From Pseudomonas sp. BSw22131 (GTDB lineage: Bacteria > Pseudomonadota > Gammaproteobacteria > Pseudomonadales > Pseudomonadaceae), in contig NZ_CP113949.1 of the NCBI RefSeq assembly GCF_026810445.1, positions 1,178,001 to 1,242,000 on the forward strand: a DNA stretch of 64,000 bases, in the 5' to 3' direction. Made by a program: the position numbers and the translations under genes. Below, one piece after another: positions 1 through 7,664 of this stretch; the stretch's first letter is position 1; the number at the start of each line of letters is the position of its first letter. A model generated the notes under the pieces. That model was not told where the DNA came from, did not search any database, and saw nothing but the letters and a program-made list of their open reading frames with translations.

Positions 1-102
1 ATCCTGAGTAAGGATAGTGTCGCGCTGCATGATCGAGCTCGATTAACCGGTTATTAAAAAGCAGACCTTGAACCCCTTGGGGAGTTGCTGCCGTTCGTCA
101 GT

Positions 103-558
103 TTACCCGTTCCGTTTATTCAGTTCGATGATCTCTTTGCGAGCCTGCGCCAGTTCAGCCTGGAGTTCTATCACTTTTTCCTGAGCCTGAACCTGCTCGG
201 TGACATCTTTCTGAACGCCGATGTAGTACATCAACCTTTCGGCATCGTTGAACACGGGCGTGATGGACAGTTCATTCCAGAAAGGCGTGCCATCCTTGCG
301 ATAGTTGAGAAGCACCTGACGACAGGGCTGGTTATCAGCGATGGCTTTACGGATCGCATTGAGTCCGGCTTGCTGATGATCTTCGCCCTGGAGGAACCGG
401 CAGTCTTGATAAAGGATGTCATCACCGCTGTATCCGGTCATGGCCTCGAACCCCTTGTTGACGTAAATCAGGATGTTGTCGTCGCCTTCCTGCTCGGCAA
501 CGACGATGCCATCGTTGGAAGCATCTACCACCATCTGCAGCAGTTTTGCACTGATCAT
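103..558 (-). CDS. Short LOV-domain blue-light photoreceptor
   Basis: A 151-residue protein made almost entirely of one PAS/LOV domain with a C-terminal helix (about residues 120-151) rich in Glu, Gln and Ala, likely a coiled-coil dimer contact. The flavin-binding motif reads YQDCRFLQ, placing the photoactive cysteine at residue 53; later motifs NYRKDG and FWNELSITPV also fit the LOV core. There is no kinase, HTH or GGDEF output domain, which matches the short LOV proteins known from P. putida and P. fluorescens, where FMN forms a cysteinyl adduct in blue light. The ATG at 558 gives the family's usual N-terminus. Its downstream partner cannot be deduced from neighbours; the flavodoxin at 658 is divergent. 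The family call is firm; the signalling role is inference. Confidence 0.93.
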   Translation of the reverse strand: MISAKLLQMVVDASNDGIVVAEQEGDDNILIYVNKGFEAMTGYSGDDILYQDCRFLQGEDHQQAGLNAIRKAIADNQPCRQVLLNYRKDGTPFWNELSITPVFNDAERLMYYIGVQKDVTEQVQAQEKVIELQAELAQARKEIIELNKRNG

Positions 559-657
559 GAGCGTGTTTCCGAGCCGATCGCGAAGTGGGCATTCTAAGAC
601 ATTGCGCCCGGGTGGGGCATAATGCCGGACGTTTTTACTCAGTCACAGGATTACGCA

Positions 658-1113
658 ATGAAAGTCGCCATCCTTTCCGGATCGGTCTACGGCGCAGCCG
701 AAGAAGTCGCCAGGCATGCCGAGTCAATCATAAAGTCTGCCGGGCATGAAGTTTTGCATAACCCGCGCATCACCTTTGCCGCGCTGCAGGCGTTTGAACC
801 CCAAGCTTTGCTGGTCGTGACGTCGACCACAGGTATGGGCGAGTTACCCGATAACATTCAGCCCCTGTATTCGCAAATCCGGGACGTCCTGCCTTCTGCA
901 TGGCGGGGATTGCCAGGCGGCGTTATCGGGCTTGGCGACGCCAGTTATGGCGATACGTTCTGTGGCGGCGGCGAGCAGATGCGAGAGTTGTTCGCAGAAC
1001 TGGGCGTGCGCGAAGTGCTTGAGATGCTGCGTCTTGACGCCAGCGAAACCGTTACTCCTGAAACCGACGCGGAGCCGTGGCTGGCAGATTTTCTGCAGCG
1101 CTTGAGCGCCTGA
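658..1113 (+). CDS. Flavodoxin (MioC/YqcA-like)
   Basis: A 151-residue flavodoxin-fold protein expected to bind FMN and act as a small cytoplasmic electron carrier. The N-terminal phosphate-binding loop reads SGSVYGAAEEVA right after the first beta strand, the second FMN loop contains TSTTGMGELP, and the third contains GLGDASYGDTFCGGG. The reading frame is open upstream, but the ATG at 658 puts the first strand (MKVAILSGS) directly at the N-terminus as the family requires. Length suits the short-chain MioC/YqcA type. It stands alone between the divergent LOV gene and a small downstream gene. Redox partner unknown. Confidence 0.9.
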   Translation: MKVAILSGSVYGAAEEVARHAESIIKSAGHEVLHNPRITFAALQAFEPQALLVVTSTTGMGELPDNIQPLYSQIRDVLPSAWRGLPGGVIGLGDASYGDTFCGGGEQMRELFAELGVREVLEMLRLDASETVTPETDAEPWLADFLQRLSA

Positions 1114-1243
1114 TCCAGACGCTTCGCGGCGTTACTGACCCGCCAAGCCATTAACGTGGCTGCCAAGGCAACTCTCGCTGTTGTCATCGCTGACTAGACT
1201 GCTTGCACCCCAAGAGCAGGAAACTCACCGAGGACTCGCCATC

Positions 1244-1450
1244 GTGAATGTCTCCCTGGTTGCGCAAGGCCCTCAAGTGCCGGTCAGCTCGCAAGAGGCC
1301 AATCAAACCAGCAAGACTTTGCTGCACAGCCCCTACGACATCAACTCGGCCGGTTACACCATTCACAGCGGTGAAACCATGGGCGGTCTGTTGGTCATGC
1401 CCGGGCTGCTGCGCAAGCTGGATAAGTTTTCTCCCGGCTATGCGGCCTGA
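1244..1450 (+). CDS. Small protein of unknown function, coupled to the downstream hydrolase
   Basis: A 68-residue frame beginning at a GTG preceded by GAGGA at 1230-1234 at suitable spacing; the frame is open further upstream to about 1181. The product has no signal peptide, membrane segment or recognised motif; the C-terminal half is rich in Gly, Leu and Met. Its TGA overlaps the ATG of the next gene in a TGATG arrangement, typical of translational coupling, and this is the best argument that it is translated. It could also be the remnant of a larger gene. I do not recognise the family. Confidence 0.45.
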   Translation: MNVSLVAQGPQVPVSSQEANQTSKTLLHSPYDINSAGYTIHSGETMGGLLVMPGLLRKLDKFSPGYAA

Positions 1451-2352
1451 TGAATATCGCCGAGATACCTCTGTCCGTATGGCGCACTCGCGGGTACGAC
1501 TTCATGTTTCGCGGGCACGCGATCCGGTACTGGGTGGCCGGGCAGGGTGAGCCTTTGCTGCTCATCCACGGTTTTCCGACTGCCAGTTGGGACTGGAATT
1601 ACCTGTGGCAACCCCTGGCGCAGCGCTATCAGGTGATCGCCTGCGACATGCTGGGCTTTGGCGATTCAGCCAAACCAAGCGCCCATCGGTACAGCCTCCT
1701 GGAGCAGGCTGATTTGCAGCAGGCACTGTTGACCCATTTGCAGATTGATCAGCCCGTTCACTTACTTGCCCACGATTACGGCGACAGCGTCGCGCAGGAA
1801 CTGCTCGCGCGTCATTGCGAGTGCCGTTTTGATCTCGGCAGTTGCGTGTTTCTCAACGGCGGACTGCTTCCGGAAGCCCACCGCGCGCTGCGGATTCAAA
1901 AGCTGTTGTTGAGCCCCTTGGGATGGATGGTCGGGCGGGTGTTTGATCGTGCCAGCCTGGACAAGGATTTCAGCCGTATTTTCGGGGTGGACACGCGTCC
2001 AAGCGAAAGTGAGCTGGATGATTTTTGGAGCCTGATCGCGGCCAACGGCGGTCCGCGTATTTTGCACCGGCTGATCAACTACATCCCCGAACGTATACAG
2101 CTGCGAGAGCGCTGGGTGCTGGCGATGCAGCAGGATCAAGTCCCGCTCAAATTCATCAACGGTGCCGCTGACCCGGTCTCAGGTTTGCACATGGTTCAGC
2201 GTTACCGCGAACTTGTGCCCAACCCTGATACCGTTCTGCTGCACGGCATCGGTCGCTATCCGCACACTGAAGCGCCAGCCTTGCTGTTACGGCACTACAA
2301 CGCCTTTCGTGCTGCCGTGGGTGTCCGTGAAAATGTGTTCGCGGTGTCTTGA
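1450..2352 (+). CDS. Alpha/beta hydrolase, MEST/epoxide-hydrolase-like
   Basis: A 300-residue single-domain alpha/beta hydrolase. Visible elements are the oxyanion-hole loop LLIHGFPTASWDWN (about residues 37-50), the nucleophile-elbow region LLAHDYGDSVAQELL (about residues 104-118), the acid region NGAADPVSG and the histidine in RYPHTEAP near the C-terminus. The HDYGD elbow, with Asp at the nucleophile position, is characteristic of the MEST (mesoderm-specific transcript) branch related to epoxide hydrolases and haloalkane dehalogenases rather than of serine esterases. Substrate is unknown. The start overlaps the stop of the small upstream frame, and an SDR follows on the same strand after 154 bases, so a shared transcript is possible. 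Confidence 0.88.
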   Translation: MNIAEIPLSVWRTRGYDFMFRGHAIRYWVAGQGEPLLLIHGFPTASWDWNYLWQPLAQRYQVIACDMLGFGDSAKPSAHRYSLLEQADLQQALLTHLQIDQPVHLLAHDYGDSVAQELLARHCECRFDLGSCVFLNGGLLPEAHRALRIQKLLLSPLGWMVGRVFDRASLDKDFSRIFGVDTRPSESELDDFWSLIAANGGPRILHRLINYIPERIQLRERWVLAMQQDQVPLKFINGAADPVSGLHMVQRYRELVPNPDTVLLHGIGRYPHTEAPALLLRHYNAFRAAVGVRENVFAVS

Positions 2353-2506
2353 ATAGCGCGGCGCCAAGACGTTTGAATGATCATCGAGCTGCGTTATCGC
2401 GCATTATTCAGCGCTCCCTGACTTGATTGTGACCCGCGTCGGTCTTGTCGACACTCGACCCTCAATTGCACCTTGGCCTGTGCGCCTACCGTTTGGGGAA
2501 GTCAGC

Positions 2507-3418
2507 ATGAGTGAATCCGTACGTCTGGAAGATAAAGTCGTGATTGTCACGGGGGCCGGTGGCGGACTGGGGCGTGCGCACGCGTTGCTGTTTGCTAAGC
2601 ATGGCGCGCGCGTGTTGGTGAACGACCTCGGCGGTTCTGCGCATGGCGAAGGCGCCAACGCATCGGCTGCGGATCGTGTGGTTGCCGAGATTCGTGCAGC
2701 CGGCGGGCACGCCGTCGCCAACCACGACTCCGTGACCGACGGCGACAAAATCGTCCAGAGTGCGCTGGATGCGTTTGGTCGTGTAGACGTTGTCGTCAAC
2801 AACGCAGGCATTCTGCGAGACAAGACGTTCGCCAAGATGGACGATACCGACTGGGATCTGGTTTACCGTGTTCATGTGGAGGGTGCTTACAAAGTTACCC
2901 GCGCAGCATGGCCTCATCTGCGTGAGCAAAACTATGGGCGGGTGATTTTCACGGCGTCGACCTCTGGCATCTACGGCAACTTTGGGCAGTCAAACTACGC
3001 AATGGCCAAACTTGGGCTGTACGGCCTGACCCGGACGCTGGCGCTCGAAGGGCGCAAGAACAACATTCTGGTCAATGCCATCGCGCCTACGGGTGGCACC
3101 CGCATGACTGAAGGGTTATTACCGGCCAATGTCTTCGATTTGCTCAAGCCGGAGTTGATCAGCCCCTTGGTGGTTTATCTGGGCAGCGAGCAGTGTGCGG
3201 ACAGCGCAGGCTTGTATGAGGTGGGGGGCGGGTGGATCGGCAAAGTCCGATGGGAACGCAGCCTCGGTGTCGGATTTGACCCGCGCGCGGGATTCGGGCC
3301 TGGAGACGTCGCCGCACAGTGGGCCTCCATTGGTGACTTCGAGGGTGCTGCCCATCCCCAAGATAATATCGATGCGTTGAAAGAGATGATGGCAAACCTG
3401 CACAAGTATGCGGACTAA
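2507..3418 (+). CDS. Short-chain dehydrogenase, MFE-2 hydroxyacyl-CoA dehydrogenase-like
   Basis: A 303-residue classical SDR. It shows the NAD(P)-binding motif TGAGGGLGRAHA, the structural motif NNAG, and the catalytic S-Y-K set (STSGIYGNFGQSNYAMAK). The acidic NDLGG segment after the second strand and the long C-terminal extension resemble the (3R)-hydroxyacyl-CoA dehydrogenase part of multifunctional enzyme type 2, so a role in fatty-acyl-CoA or steroid-like substrate oxidation is plausible but inferred. The ATG at 2507 follows GGGGAAG and matches the family N-terminus; the open frame upstream to 2423 lacks support. It follows the hydrolase gene on the same strand. Confidence 0.9.
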   Translation: MSESVRLEDKVVIVTGAGGGLGRAHALLFAKHGARVLVNDLGGSAHGEGANASAADRVVAEIRAAGGHAVANHDSVTDGDKIVQSALDAFGRVDVVVNNAGILRDKTFAKMDDTDWDLVYRVHVEGAYKVTRAAWPHLREQNYGRVIFTASTSGIYGNFGQSNYAMAKLGLYGLTRTLALEGRKNNILVNAIAPTGGTRMTEGLLPANVFDLLKPELISPLVVYLGSEQCADSAGLYEVGGGWIGKVRWERSLGVGFDPRAGFGPGDVAAQWASIGDFEGAAHPQDNIDALKEMMANLHKYAD

Positions 3419-3817
3419 ATAAGTCTGGATTCGTATCGGGGCCGATATGCCGTTGTACATTGGCCCTTTTGTAGGAGGTAGTTAAGTTCTATGTAGGAAG
3501 TTTCTTTTAATTCCCTCGAAGTGCGTTATGTTCAGAAAAGAAGGCGACGTACTAACAGGCAAAAAAAAGCCGCTGCATCTGCAGCGGCTAAAAAAAACGA
3601 TTGACTCAGGAGCTTTAGAATCAACGTTTGGGAACGGTGCGGATACTAACGTGAGTGAGTGGTACTTAACAGAACGCTTAATGATATGAAGTGTTACTTC
3701 ATGCGTAACAATCCTGTGTAAGAGGCAACTATCAACGCCTGATCAAGTGAAGAATCATTTAATTAAAAGCTCCGCCGAGTATTCGATGTGGGAGCTGCGA
3801 GCAGTTTCCGGGGAGTA
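3419..3817. other. Intergenic stretch, no gene seen
   Basis: About 400 bases between the convergent SDR and SirB1-like genes. It holds a terminator for the minus-strand gene (listed separately), a weak GGGCC/GGCCC stem followed by four T near 3436-3472 that could end the SDR transcript, and a small ATGAAG/CTTCAT hairpin around 3687-3703. No coding frame with support was found. Confidence 0.6.
3561..3597 (-). terminator. Rho-independent terminator downstream of the SirB1-like gene
   Basis: A perfect 10-base inverted repeat (AGCCGCTGCA / TGCAGCGGCT) with a two-base loop, flanked by A runs on the plus strand, hence by T runs on the minus strand. Read on the minus strand it is a textbook terminator about 220 bases beyond the stop of the gene at 3818. 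Confidence 0.8.
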
Positions 3818-4621
3818 TCAATGCAAGGCATGGCTTGACGGGAGTTCTCTGAGTCGCTGCTCAAGCCTGAAACGCTGCACGGGGTCGTCACTCAATAACA
3901 ACGCATGCTCCAGATCGAAGCGTTCTGCCTGAGGGCATTCGAGCGCTTGATAAAGACCCGCTCGTGCAAGGTGGTCACTGACATTCCCCTGGCCCAACTC
4001 CAGCACGCGATTGGCGTCCTTGAGCGATGCCAGCGGGTCGTCATTGATGTGGTGCAAGTGGCGCAAATTGCGCGACAGGCGTTGCAACATCGTCTGTGCT
4101 GTCGCAGTGCTCATGTGTTCGGCTCTTAGCGACATCTCGGGACCAAACTGACGTATCAGCAATTCTCTGCAATCTTTTGGGTACAGCCTGCGACCGCCGC
4201 AGGAATCGAGCAAATGGTCCGCCCCTGGTACTCTCAGCAGGAAATGTCCCGGAAAATTCACGCCCTCGAGGGGGATCTCAAGACGCCGGGCTATCTCCAG
4301 GCTGATCATTGCCAGCCCCAATGGTTGCCCACGCCTACGCTCAACCACCTTGTGCAAGAGCGCGGAATGCGGTTTGGGATGCGCCATGTCGTCCTGCTGA
4401 AAACCGAGGGTCGCCAGTTGTCGCAGCATCGGCTGGGCCAGTTCTGCGGCAGGGAGGATGGGCAGCGCAAAGCCAATCTTGCGGGTGAGATCGTCGATTT
4501 CTCTGAGGGTTTCGACCGGCGCGCAATCCGGGTCGTGTTCGACAGAAATCCAGAGGCCCGCTTCGAAGATGGCGGGTGGCATGCGTTGCAGGCAGGCAAG
4601 GCACTGACTACGTGGGTTCAT
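3818..4621 (-). CDS. SirB1-family transglutaminase-like protein
   Basis: A 267-residue cytoplasmic protein of the SirB1 family, a transglutaminase-like fold. The family signature is seen in the middle: RRGQPLGLAMISLEIARRL followed by the loop NFPGHFLLR, and later a TPR-like helical part (about residues 175-260). Family members lack a proven activity; in pseudomonads they are conserved single genes. No Cys sits at the usual transglutaminase nucleophile position, which is normal for this branch. The gene stands alone and is divergent from the dehydrogenase at 4827. The ATG at 4621 gives a length typical of the family. Confidence 0.85.
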   Translation of the reverse strand: MNPRSQCLACLQRMPPAIFEAGLWISVEHDPDCAPVETLREIDDLTRKIGFALPILPAAELAQPMLRQLATLGFQQDDMAHPKPHSALLHKVVERRRGQPLGLAMISLEIARRLEIPLEGVNFPGHFLLRVPGADHLLDSCGGRRLYPKDCRELLIRQFGPEMSLRAEHMSTATAQTMLQRLSRNLRHLHHINDDPLASLKDANRVLELGQGNVSDHLARAGLYQALECPQAERFDLEHALLLSDDPVQRFRLEQRLRELPSSHALH

Positions 4622-4745
4622 CGACGTCTCCGGCTGGATCAGGCGGCTGGGCGTTGGTCATCGCAAGCTTCGTTGTAGCCCTTGCATGGCGTGTTCGTCC
4701 AGTGACGTTTGTTTGCGTGCTGTTTATGCATTGGCGACGCAATGT

Positions 4746-4783
4746 CGGGCCGAGATATGCCACAACGGCCCGTCGTTTTTTTT
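4746..4783 (+). terminator. Terminator-like hairpin upstream of the Leu-dehydrogenase-like gene
   Basis: A stem formed by CGGGCCG and CGGCCCG followed after three bases by eight T on the plus strand. No plus-strand gene lies directly upstream, so it either ends an unseen short transcript or acts in the leader of the gene at 4827. A TATACT hexamer (4792-4797) right after the T run could be a -10 element, which would put the gene's own promoter downstream of the hairpin. Confidence 0.55.
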
Positions 4784-4826
4784 GCCAGCGCCTATACTCG
4801 CCCTATGAAAATCGGGAGCACGGCCA

Positions 4827-5849
4827 ATGTTCGCTCTCATGCAAAGCTCGCAGGTACAGTCACTGCACATGACTGTCGACCCTGCGACCGGTCTTAAAGC
4901 CGTGATCGCCATCCACAGCAGCCGCAAAGGGCCTGCGCTGGGTGGTTGCCGCTATCTGTCCTATCCAACGGAACAGAGCGCGGTGGAAGATGCAATCCAG
5001 CTGGCCCGGGTCATGAGCTACAAGGCCGTGTTGGCGGGTTTGTCGCTGGGCGGCGGCACCGCTGTCATCCTGCGTACCGCTCACGTGCCTGACCGTTCGG
5101 CCTTGTTTGAGTCGTTCGCGCGCTTCGTCCAGACCCTCGACGGGCGTTACATCGCCGCGATAGACAGCGGCACGTCCAGTGCTGACATGGACTGCATTGC
5201 CCGATATACCCAGCACGTTACCAGCACCACGCAAGTGGGCGATCCCTCACGCCACACCGCAATGGGGCTTTACGCCGGCATCCGCGCCACGGCCATGGCG
5301 CGGCTGGGCAGCGAAAATCTGGAAGGTCTGCGGGTGGCTATTCAAGGCCTGGGGCATGTGGGTTATGCCCTGGCCGAGCAACTGCATGCCGCTGGCGCCG
5401 AACTGCTGGTCAGCGACCTGGACAGCGGCAAGTTGCAATTGGCGATGGAGCAGTTAGGTGCTAAACCCATCGCTGTCGAAGCCTTGCTCAGCACACCTTG
5501 TGACATCCTCGCGCCGTGTGGTCTGGGCGGCATTCTCAACAGCCACAGCGTCGCAAAACTGCGTTGCGCCGCCGTAGCGGGAGGCGCCAATAATCAACTG
5601 AGTTGTGCGGTCGTTGCCGATCAGCTCGAAGCACGTGGGATCCTGTACGCGCCCGATTACGTGATCAACTCCGGTGGCCTGATTCATATCGCTCTGCAAC
5701 ATCAGGGACAAGCGTCCGGCACCATCACCGCACACCTGGCGCAAATCGGTAAGCGGTTGACCGAGGTGTTCGCCCATGCCCAAGCCGAAAAGCGCTCACC
5801 GGCCCGGGTCGCCGATGCATTGGCCGAGCGGTTGCTAGAGATTGATTGA
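4827..5849 (+). CDS. Glu/Leu/Phe/Val dehydrogenase-family protein with an altered catalytic lysine
   Basis: A 340-residue protein matching leucine dehydrogenase along its length: substrate-domain segment GLKAVIAIHSS, GPALGGCR, the MSYK motif (Lys66), DGRYIAAIDSGT, the Rossmann motif QGLGHVGYALAE and the C-terminal APDYVINSGG. These enzymes oxidatively deaminate branched-chain amino acids with NAD. The usual GGGK(A/T)VI motif reads GGGTAVI: Thr78 replaces a lysine that takes part in catalysis in this family, and the ACC codon is two changes away from a lysine codon. Activity may be lost or changed. The start is preceded by GGGAG. The gene appears monocistronic. Confidence 0.85.
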   Translation: MFALMQSSQVQSLHMTVDPATGLKAVIAIHSSRKGPALGGCRYLSYPTEQSAVEDAIQLARVMSYKAVLAGLSLGGGTAVILRTAHVPDRSALFESFARFVQTLDGRYIAAIDSGTSSADMDCIARYTQHVTSTTQVGDPSRHTAMGLYAGIRATAMARLGSENLEGLRVAIQGLGHVGYALAEQLHAAGAELLVSDLDSGKLQLAMEQLGAKPIAVEALLSTPCDILAPCGLGGILNSHSVAKLRCAAVAGGANNQLSCAVVADQLEARGILYAPDYVINSGGLIHIALQHQGQASGTITAHLAQIGKRLTEVFAHAQAEKRSPARVADALAERLLEID

Positions 5850-5898
5850 GCCGGGCGGTGATCAGCGCCGCCGGTTGCTCAGGGGGCGTTTCTTTAGG

Positions 5899-5935
5899 TA
5901 AAAAAACAGACAGGGCCATTGCAGGCGCTGTCTGT
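5899..5935 (-). terminator. Terminator of the small minus-strand gene at 5964
   Basis: ACAGACAG at 5906-5913 pairs with CTGTCTGT at 5928-5935; on the minus strand the stem is followed by a run of seven T. It lies directly after the stop of the gene at 5964. Confidence 0.75.
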
Positions 5936-5963
5936 CGGGTGCTTCACGTTCACGACGTCACCC

Positions 5964-6233
5964 TCATTCGGCTGACGCCTCGCCTGCATTGATCAGCTCG
6001 GCCAGGGCGCTGGCGTTGCTCTTGAATGCGGCGGCGAACGCTGCGCGGTTCTTCGCCATGAAGATGCCGGCGTCTTCTGCCTGCTTCTCTGTCAGGCCAG
6101 CCACGTTCTTCTGCAAAACCTCTGTGAGCGATTCAGCCAGCTCAAGCATTTGGTCATGCGCATCGGCGAGTTTGCGGTCCACGAATGTAGTCTCCAAGTC
6201 GCGGGTACTGCGATACAGGGTCTCAACAGCCAT
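5964..6233 (-). CDS. Small helical protein of unknown function
   Basis: An 89-residue, Ala- and Glu-rich protein predicted from its composition to be almost wholly alpha-helical (segments LADAHDQMLELAESL and NRAAFAAAFKSNASALAELI). It has no signal peptide and no cysteines. The composition recalls phasin-like or other small amphipathic helical proteins but no specific family signature is visible. A good terminator follows it and GAAAG precedes the ATG, so it looks like a real single gene. Confidence 0.7.
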   Translation of the reverse strand: MAVETLYRSTRDLETTFVDRKLADAHDQMLELAESLTEVLQKNVAGLTEKQAEDAGIFMAKNRAAFAAAFKSNASALAELINAGEASAE

Positions 6234-6526
6234 CTTTCGGCCTCGTCATCGGGTGCAGTAATGGGTACTGTTTATTTATACAGTGCGCAGCATAAGGTAA
6301 TCGATCCGCTTTGGATAGTGGGATTTCCAAGACGCGTCTCTGTCAGGTAGGGTCCCTTGCGACAAACCGCCACGCTCTAAACCCTAGTCTATGGCCTCGT
6401 TCCTGCTAGACAATGGCCGCCAACAGCGTGAATAAAATCGTCACGCTGGCGCGGCATCATCCGTTCCGGGTCGTGGCGCGCCTGACAACGCCTGAAATGC
6501 GTTTTCTTCTTCCGATGTGGTGGTGA

Positions 6527-6979
6527 ATGATGAGCGAAATAAAGTGGGCTGAACGGCTGCGAAAAAGCCTGCACGGCGGGGCGGACTCGGTCGGCAACCT
6601 GGTGGTTGAGGCTTTTCATTATCTGGCGCTGTTCGGCATTGCGGCTGTAACCGTGTGGGCCGCAATCTGCGCGTTCATCGGTATGCTCGGGCAAGAAAAA
6701 ATAAGTGTCGACGATATTTTGTTGCTGTTTATCTATCTCGAACTGCTCGCGATGAGTGGCATCTATTTCAAAACCAACCACATGCCTCTGCGGTTCTTGT
6801 TATACATCGGCGTTACTGCGTTGATCCGATTGCTGATCAGCGATGTTTCGCACCACAACGCACCGGATATGGGGATTATCTACGTGTGCGGTGGCGTGCT
6901 CCTGTTGGCCTTTTCCATTCTTGTTGTCAGGTATTCTTCTTCTCAGTATCCGTCAGTGAAGGAAAAGTCCGAGAGCTGA
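6527..6979 (+). CDS. PsiE-family inner-membrane protein
   Basis: A 150-residue protein with four predicted membrane helices (about residues 27-50, 62-80, 88-106 and 115-135). The segment LLLFIYLELLAMSGIYFK followed by TNHMPLRFLLYI is the signature of PsiE, the phosphate-starvation-inducible protein of E. coli, whose molecular function is unknown. Either of two consecutive ATG codons could start it. The gene converges with the P-loop kinase at 6997. No Pho box was identified upstream by eye. Confidence 0.85.
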   Translation: MMSEIKWAERLRKSLHGGADSVGNLVVEAFHYLALFGIAAVTVWAAICAFIGMLGQEKISVDDILLLFIYLELLAMSGIYFKTNHMPLRFLLYIGVTALIRLLISDVSHHNAPDMGIIYVCGGVLLLAFSILVVRYSSSQYPSVKEKSES

Positions 6980-6996
6980 TGAGTTGGCAGGGTGGG

Positions 6997-7512
6997 TCAG
7001 TTTTCAATCAGCGCCAACGTCGAGACTTCATCTCTTGAATTCAGTCGATATTTGGCGCCCTGAAAATTTGAAAAAAGCCTTTCGTGAAATCCAAATGCAC
7101 TGGATCCTTTTCTGGTGCGATAGGTATTTGCCCACTCCAACAAATCAAGAAATGACTCTGGTGATGCACTGCCTCGATTGCCGCGAGCCGCGATATTTGA
7201 CATGCACTGCTCCTCGGGAAGGGTAAGCCAGACCAAATGAGTTGCCCTGACCAAGAGTGCCTGAGCAAGCCATCCATAAATGCCCTCGATTACCCAGCGA
7301 TTTTGCTGTGCTTTCACGAGAGCAAGCTCGACGGTATCTTCCTTGGTACGCATGTGGGTGTACCCGCTGCCCACGAAGTAAAGATCATCCAGATCGATGT
7401 GCGGGAAGCGCAACTTCCTCCCGAGCTGCGAGGCAAGCCAGCTTTTACCCGAACCTGAGTTCCCGATAATCAAAACCCTCGGCCCTATGCCTGTATCAAC
7501 CGTCGACTGCAT
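6997..7512 (-). CDS. P-loop NTPase, FlaR/adenylate-kinase-like
   Basis: A 171-residue P-loop protein. The Walker A motif GNSGSGKS lies at about residues 17-24, followed by HIDLDDLYF and an RWVIEGIYG segment, the order found in proteins annotated as 'DNA topology modulation protein FlaR' and in small nucleoside/shikimate-kinase-like enzymes. The true substrate of this group is not known and the topology name is historical. Four bases of GC-poor spacing and a divergent neighbour at 7665 suggest a single-gene unit. Confidence 0.8.
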   Translation of the reverse strand: MQSTVDTGIGPRVLIIGNSGSGKSWLASQLGRKLRFPHIDLDDLYFVGSGYTHMRTKEDTVELALVKAQQNRWVIEGIYGWLAQALLVRATHLVWLTLPEEQCMSNIAARGNRGSASPESFLDLLEWANTYRTRKGSSAFGFHERLFSNFQGAKYRLNSRDEVSTLALIEN

Positions 7513-7664
7513 TATTGCTCCCTGCGTTTATCGTTAAGGCGATAAGGGCATAGCACCTTACTAAGGCCGGTGTAACCTTTTGTGGTGAAACTTACACTTT
7601 CCGTTGGCTGGTAAGCATGGTTTTGCCGGAGTAGCCTGAAGTCCATCGTCAATATGGATCTACC

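Noticed and set aside
3747..3932. 61-residue plus-strand frame
   Set aside because: It overlaps the 3' end of the SirB1-like gene in antisense and has no ribosome-binding site.
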